DNA of 8,320 nt from Candidatus Poribacteria bacterium (GTDB lineage Bacteria; Poribacteria; WGA-4E; WGA-3G). Shown here piece after piece: positions 5,401 through 8,320 of the stretch. Each line of letters opens with the position of its first letter. Within the stretch, counting starts at the first letter, position 1. Below the pieces are notes generated by a model that saw only the letters and a program-made list of their open reading frames with translations, ran no database searches and was not told the DNA's origin. The stretch is taken from NCBI GenBank assembly GCA_028824575.1, contig JAPPDN010000261.1, forward strand, positions 1 to 8,320. The letters are read 5' to 3'. The position numbers and the translations under genes were made by a program.

Positions 5401-6784
5401 ATTTGATTATGAGGCTCACACGCGAGATAATCCGCCAGATCTATCTAAGTTTCGTCCCGCGCCTGAAGTACGTCGAGAACGACGGGAAGCCTTTAGAGCA
5501 AAATTGATCAACCATGTCAACATGGAGATTAAGCACGCCAGAAAAATGAAGCATGTTTTTATCTCTTATTGTCATGAGAACAAAACTATTGTTGATCATC
5601 TCTGCCAGGCCCTTGCCTCACAAGACATTCACATCTGGCTGGACAGAGACAATATAGGTCCCGGCACGCTGTGGAAACAAGCGATCCAGCAAGCGATTCA
5701 GCATGGAGATTTCTTTATCGCATGCTTCTCAACAGAAGTCAATACGCGTAGTCAAACGTATATGAGTGAAGAGTTAAAAGTTGCGATTGAAGAGTTACAT
5801 CGGCGACCCACTGACAAGGTATGGTTTATTCCAGTAAAATTGAACGAGTGTGAGATTCCAGATATTGACATCGGGGGAGGTGAAACTTTACGAAACCTCC
5901 AATATGTTGATCTCCATGAAAATTGGGAGACAGGCATTCAACGCCTCCTTGACACTATCTCTGTCCCCTCTGTACACGACAAGAAACACAGTACTGATGC
6001 CACGACAGATGAAGGTAATGAATGTGTTCTGTTCCGCTCTGTAGATGGACAGTCCTATTTCATTCCCTTTCAAAAAGTATGCTGGGATTCAACGGAGATT
6101 TCTCTGACGCTTTGCCCTAACTCATCAGCACAAGTGGCCTTCTTGAGTAGATTGCGCACACGCTTACGCGACGTACCTGCTGGAAGTTCCATTGACCAAC
6201 TGGAGGCTATCGCTTTTGCACATCAGGAAAACGCGGCATGGGTAAAACTCCGGGCGGTCGCGCAAATTTCAACTGGGTGTGAGACTGTGTGGGAGATCCG
6301 TCTCCAGGAAGAAACAGCGAGCAGTGCGTATAAAAATCGTACCGAACCTGTTATTTTGGAGCAGCTGACCTTAGATCAGGTTGCCGACTTGCGCGCTAAA
6401 CGACTCCTTCTTGACGAAAAGTTAGATGCTGCCAGTTCATCCTTAACACAAACCACTGTCTTTGATCAGATGTTATTAGAGGTTCAAATTCGCGGCGAAC
6501 TCTCATCGAAATATGGAAACAGGCTTCAAGCACTCACATCACCGATTCCAGAACTCTATCGGCATTTTAGAAAAACGCCGGAGAGATTCAAGAAGTTTGC
6601 TCGCCTGATTTCAGTGCTCTATTTGAAGTTGTCAGGCACAGTTGAGGATATACTTCAATTGGATGTAGAGCTTCATGATTCAGCAGGATTGCAAGTTAAA
6701 TTTAAAGGAAGATGTCATCAACTTGATGTAAACGAAGAACCGGCGTTTGTTGAATTTGAGGGGAGCTGCCCGTTATCTGAGTAA
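5378..6784 (+). CDS. TIR-domain protein overlapping brnT, with unassigned C-terminal region
   Basis: 468 residues from the ATG that has GGAGG 6 nt upstream; the gene overlaps brnT by 23 bp. Residues 1-57 are a charged extension, acidic first (DTTEEVEFDYE), then Pro-rich (NPPDLSKFRPAPE, 18-30), then an Arg/Glu-rich helix (31-57). It resembles the short antitoxin expected after brnT, but I cannot match it to BrnA. A TIR domain follows (58-193): HVFISYCHENK (59-69), IWLDRDNIGPGTLW (86-99), AIQHGDFFIACFS (106-118), YMSEELKVAIEEL (128-140) and WFIPVKL (149-155). Glu132 is in the position of the catalytic glutamate of NAD-cleaving TIRs. Residues 215-468 are unassigned: a strand-rich part (about 217-310, with WVKLRAVAQISTG), a helical part (about 325-415) and a strand-rich end. 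There is no transmembrane helix. Bacterial TIR proteins often cleave or cyclise NAD in anti-phage defence; that role here is inference. Confidence 0.88.
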   Translation: MDTTEEVEFDYEAHTRDNPPDLSKFRPAPEVRRERREAFRAKLINHVNMEIKHARKMKHVFISYCHENKTIVDHLCQALASQDIHIWLDRDNIGPGTLWKQAIQQAIQHGDFFIACFSTEVNTRSQTYMSEELKVAIEELHRRPTDKVWFIPVKLNECEIPDIDIGGGETLRNLQYVDLHENWETGIQRLLDTISVPSVHDKKHSTDATTDEGNECVLFRSVDGQSYFIPFQKVCWDSTEISLTLCPNSSAQVAFLSRLRTRLRDVPAGSSIDQLEAIAFAHQENAAWVKLRAVAQISTGCETVWEIRLQEETASSAYKNRTEPVILEQLTLDQVADLRAKRLLLDEKLDAASSSLTQTTVFDQMLLEVQIRGELSSKYGNRLQALTSPIPELYRHFRKTPERFKKFARLISVLYLKLSGTVEDILQLDVELHDSAGLQVKFKGRCHQLDVNEEPAFVEFEGSCPLSE

Positions 6785-6787
6785 CCG

Positions 6788-6812
6788 CGAGGGAATATCA
6801 CTCGATTTATTT
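6788..6812 (+). terminator. Weak hairpin after the TIR gene
   Basis: CGAGGGA (6788-6794) pairs with TCACTCG (6798-6804) with one internal mismatch and a 3-nt loop, followed by ATTTATTT. It sits in the 27-bp gap between two convergent genes, where a terminator is expected, but the stem is short and the tail is not a true T-run. It would serve the plus strand only. Confidence 0.3.
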
Positions 6813-7096
6813 CAGCAACTACAAGGTGTGTCTTTGCACTTTGGGCAACCTTCTGCATAGATTTGTGCTGCGTCTTCTAAAGAAATATCAAGCAGGCTCG
6901 CTAATGTGGCGAGCCATGCAAAGACATCAGCAAATTCCTCACGCAATCGTTGCAGGTCTTGTGGCTGTTTGCGAATTTCTTTTGCTAATTCGCCAACCTC
7001 CTCAACAAACCACGTAAAGGTAAGCGGTACCCCGCGCTCAGCATCGCGTGTGTAATAGATGGCTTCAATTTGCTTCTGAAACGCTTCAATTGTCAT
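6812..7096 (-). CDS. MazG-like nucleotide pyrophosphohydrolase with Cys-rich tail
   Basis: Single-domain all-alpha NTP pyrophosphohydrolase, 94 residues; such proteins hydrolyse (d)NTPs, often aberrant ones, to monophosphates and pyrophosphate. The metal-binding pattern is complete: WFVEEVGELAKEI (29-41) gives the Glu-Glu-x-x-Glu motif (Glu32, Glu33, Glu36) and EEFADVFAWLATLA (53-66) gives the second Glu-x-x-Asp motif (Glu54, Asp57). The C-terminus GCPKCKDTPCSC (83-94) has four cysteines as Cys-x2-Cys-x4-Cys-x-Cys, likely a small metal site. Full-length MazG is a two-domain protein, so this is a MazG-like relative. The ATG is preceded on the minus strand by AAGGAA (7107-7112) at 10 nt. The frame stays open for about 35 codons upstream but holds no ATG, GTG or TTG. 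The gene converges on the TIR gene. Confidence 0.88.
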   Translation of the reverse strand: MTIEAFQKQIEAIYYTRDAERGVPLTFTWFVEEVGELAKEIRKQPQDLQRLREEFADVFAWLATLASLLDISLEDAAQIYAEGCPKCKDTPCSC

Positions 7097-7185
7097 CTTT
7101 TTAATGTTCCTTGCGGTTCGGTCAGGTGGGCTTGCTGTTTCAAGTACCTTTCCGTATATCCGTCCTCCAAATGTAAAGCTAAGAC

Positions 7186-7211
7186 AAATTATGCCATTTA
7201 AGGCATAATTT
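7186..7211. repeat. Perfect 10-bp-arm palindrome in the mazG/transglutaminase intergenic region
   Basis: AAATTATGCC (7186-7195) and GGCATAATTT (7202-7211) are exact reverse complements around the loop ATTTAA. It lies about 90 bp upstream of the MazG-like start and about 117 bp downstream of the transglutaminase stop. No T-run follows on either strand, which argues against a simple terminator. It could be an operator for the MazG-like gene, an RNA hairpin in its leader, or part of a dispersed intergenic repeat. The whole gene-free stretch 7097-7327 otherwise holds only this palindrome, a second hairpin and a promoter-like sequence. Confidence 0.75.
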
Positions 7212-7228
7212 CATTACGGACTACGTTT

Positions 7229-7256
7229 TTGATGGCACAACCCAAAAGGTTATACT
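7229..7256 (+). promoter_or_regulatory. Orphan sigma-70-like promoter pointing rightward
   Basis: TTGATG (7229-7234) and TATACT (7251-7256) are separated by 16 nt: 4 of 6 and 5 of 6 matches to the -35 and -10 consensus. No plus-strand gene follows; transcription would run toward the 3' end of the transglutaminase gene on the opposite strand. GAGGGG at 7259-7264 has no suitable start codon after it. It could be a chance match or the promoter of a short RNA. Confidence 0.25.
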
Positions 7257-7285
7257 ACGAGGGGACAAGTTTTTTTATCGAAAAC

Positions 7286-7311
7286 CCGATTTTGACAACG
7301 GAAAAAATCGG
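7286..7311 (-). terminator. Hairpin just after the transglutaminase stop
   Basis: CCGATTTT (7286-7293) and AAAATCGG (7304-7311) are exact reverse complements with a 10-nt loop, starting 16 nt beyond the transglutaminase stop on the minus strand. After the stem the minus strand reads GGTTTTCGATAAAAAAAC, only a short T stretch. Position favours a terminator for the transglutaminase operon. The surrounding AAAACCC motifs (7281, 7314, 7332) make the region low-complexity. Confidence 0.4.
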
Positions 7312-7327
7312 AGTAAAAACCCAATAG

Positions 7328-8206
7328 TTAAAAAACCCGTTTGCAATCCACTGAGACAGATAATTCATGGGTGCCGCTCCCGAAAACGACCCCTTTCAAT
7401 GGGGTTACATCTGCATAGTCCCTGCCCCAAGCGACAGTGATGTGTTGATCGGCGGGAATTTGGTTGTTCGTTGGATCGAAATCCACCCAGCCGAGCTGCG
7501 GGAGATAGACAGAAAACCATGCGTGGGACTCATCAGCACCCGATAACGGTTTTTTGCCAGGTAGTGGCTCTGTCTCAATATAGCCGCTAACGTAACGGGC
7601 GGCAAATCCTAAGGCGCGTAAGCAGCCAATGCCGAGATGCGCGAAGTCTTGACAGACTCCTCGACGGTATTTTAGCACATCTGCGAGTGGGGTCGCTATT
7701 GTTGTGAAATCAGGGTCATAGATGAAATCAGTGTAGAGGCGGGTGCTTAAATCTTCAACGGCTTCCAGTAACGGCCGTCCGCTGGTAAACGATTGATCGG
7801 CATAAGCATGGAGTTCGGACATCGCTGGAATCATTGGCGAATTAAGAATGTACTGCCGTATCTCCAGAGTTTCTGGATCCTGATCCGTTTGGAGCTGCTG
7901 GCGAACATCCTCCCAAGCGAGGTGCTCAGCGAAATTCAGTTGCATCTCTCCACTTCTGACATCCACACTACTTGTGACTGTAACGGTGAGTTGATTGTGG
8001 GGCTGCTGGATTGTGAAATAGTAGACGGTGTTTCCGAAAAAGTCCTGACGTTCTCGACACTCCCTCGGTTCAGGTTCAACAGTGAATTGACTGTCACTAC
8101 AATGCTGATACGCATAATTCCGTGGGGTCAAACGCGCTTCGTTATAACAGAGGTTCACAGGGTGGGTATAGCTGTATTCGGTCTTATGGATAATCTTATA
8201 GTTCAT
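7328..8206 (-). CDS. Transglutaminase-like cysteine protease-fold protein
   Basis: 292 residues with the two domains typical of the bacterial transglutaminase family: an N-terminal beta domain (about 1-90, opening YKIIHKTEYSYTHPVNLCYN with RLTPR at 25-29 and FFGNTVYYF at 56-64) and the transglutaminase core (about 145-260). The catalytic triad is visible: Cys185 in RRGVCQDFAHL, His228 in DESHAWFSVYLP and Asp244 in GWVDFDPTNN. These proteins may act as peptidases or amide-transfer enzymes; the substrate is not known. No signal peptide is seen, so it is probably cytoplasmic. There is no ribosome binding site before the ATG. Instead the start overlaps the stop of the preceding minus-strand gene as ATGA, so it is translated by coupling. 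In many bacteria this gene clusters with alpha-E and ATP-grasp genes, which fits the fragment upstream. Confidence 0.93.
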   Translation of the reverse strand: MNYKIIHKTEYSYTHPVNLCYNEARLTPRNYAYQHCSDSQFTVEPEPRECRERQDFFGNTVYYFTIQQPHNQLTVTVTSSVDVRSGEMQLNFAEHLAWEDVRQQLQTDQDPETLEIRQYILNSPMIPAMSELHAYADQSFTSGRPLLEAVEDLSTRLYTDFIYDPDFTTIATPLADVLKYRRGVCQDFAHLGIGCLRALGFAARYVSGYIETEPLPGKKPLSGADESHAWFSVYLPQLGWVDFDPTNNQIPADQHITVAWGRDYADVTPLKGVVFGSGTHELSVSVDCKRVF

Positions 8207-8320
8207 AGGTTATCAGTTGTTGTTAACTGTTGAGGTCTTTGAATATGGCTGAAATAGGTATTCGTCAGGACATCAGAAGTATCAACGAGTATCTGTGCGG
8301 GGCGGGCCAGGAGTTTTTGT
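8203..8320 (-). CDS. C-terminal fragment of an upstream minus-strand gene, probably alpha-E (DUF403)
   Basis: The minus strand is open from the window edge to a TGA at 8205-8203, giving 38 visible residues that begin QKLLARPAQILVDTSD and end QLTTTDNL. The stop overlaps the transglutaminase start by 4 bp (ATGA), the classic sign of a coupled operon, which supports a real gene. A helical segment ending in TNTYFSH, then a polar tail, is compatible with the end of an alpha-E domain protein. That family is the usual partner directly beside this type of transglutaminase. Identity is inferred from context; the fragment itself is too short to prove it. Confidence 0.6.
   Translation of the reverse strand, partial: QKLLARPAQILVDTSDVLTNTYFSHIQRPQQLTTTDNL

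Noticed and set aside
6001..6021. ACAGATGAAGG also occurring in the TIR gene, as in the secG duplication
   Set aside because: One short 11-mer in an unrelated reading context is expected by chance; flanking bases do not match.
7097..7185. Minus-strand extension of the MazG-like gene or a small upstream ORF ending in an ATGA overlap
   Set aside because: The in-frame extension has no start codon. The overlapping small frame begins only at weakly supported TTG codons and its peptide has no recognisable relative.
7793..8233. 146-codon plus-strand ORF opposite the transglutaminase gene
   Set aside because: It is antisense to a clear transglutaminase with an intact triad, has no ribosome binding site and its translation resembles no protein family.

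Overview
The window looks like a chromosomal segment of a bacterium with roughly 48-50% GC (estimated by eye). The gene mix is a tpiA-secG housekeeping block, a Gfo/Idh/MocA oxidoreductase beside a divergent uronate-isomerase-like protein, a TIR protein and a transglutaminase/alpha-E cluster. This suggests a Poribacteria/Planctomycetes-like lineage. That placement is inferred from gene content and general protein character only; there is no rRNA or other marker here.

Layout, plus strand, 1-5050: the last codons of glyceraldehyde-3-phosphate dehydrogenase, then tpiA (triosephosphate isomerase), secG (Sec translocon subunit with a long acidic tail), a small two-helix membrane protein with a probable PH-like cytosolic domain, and a Dam/D12-class DNA adenine methylase. 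The methylase starts at TTG only one codon after the membrane protein's stop and in the same frame. Two carbohydrate-type enzymes follow, each with its own ribosome binding site: a Gfo/Idh/MocA dehydrogenase of the dihydrodiol-dehydrogenase type and a short UxaC-like amidohydrolase-fold protein.

Plus strand, 5050-6784: this is the accessory part and the most interesting one. After a strong inverted repeat and a small palindrome comes a BrnT-type toxin gene. Where a BrnA antitoxin gene is expected, there is instead a 468-residue protein whose start lies inside brnT. It has a charged 57-residue N-terminal extension, then a TIR domain, then about 270 residues I cannot assign. The pair has the architecture of a toxin-antitoxin operon in which the partner is, or is fused to, a TIR effector, a class best known from anti-phage NADases.

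Minus strand, 6812-8320: reading leftward from the right edge come the C-terminus of a protein (probably alpha-E/DUF403), a transglutaminase that overlaps it by ATGA, a 231-bp intergenic stretch and a MazG-like pyrophosphohydrolase. The intergenic stretch holds a perfect 10-bp-arm palindrome, a second hairpin and a promoter-like sequence pointing away from both flanking genes. The MazG-like gene converges on the TIR gene with only 27 bp between them.

How the genes work together: gap, tpiA and probably the upstream unseen sequence serve lower glycolysis, and secG is a common passenger behind tpiA. The oxidoreductase and isomerase plausibly act on sugar or uronate substrates. The brnT-TIR pair is a candidate defence or growth-control module. 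The transglutaminase/alpha-E pair belongs to a known but poorly characterised peptide-modification gene set. No tRNA, rRNA, CRISPR array or insertion sequence was seen.
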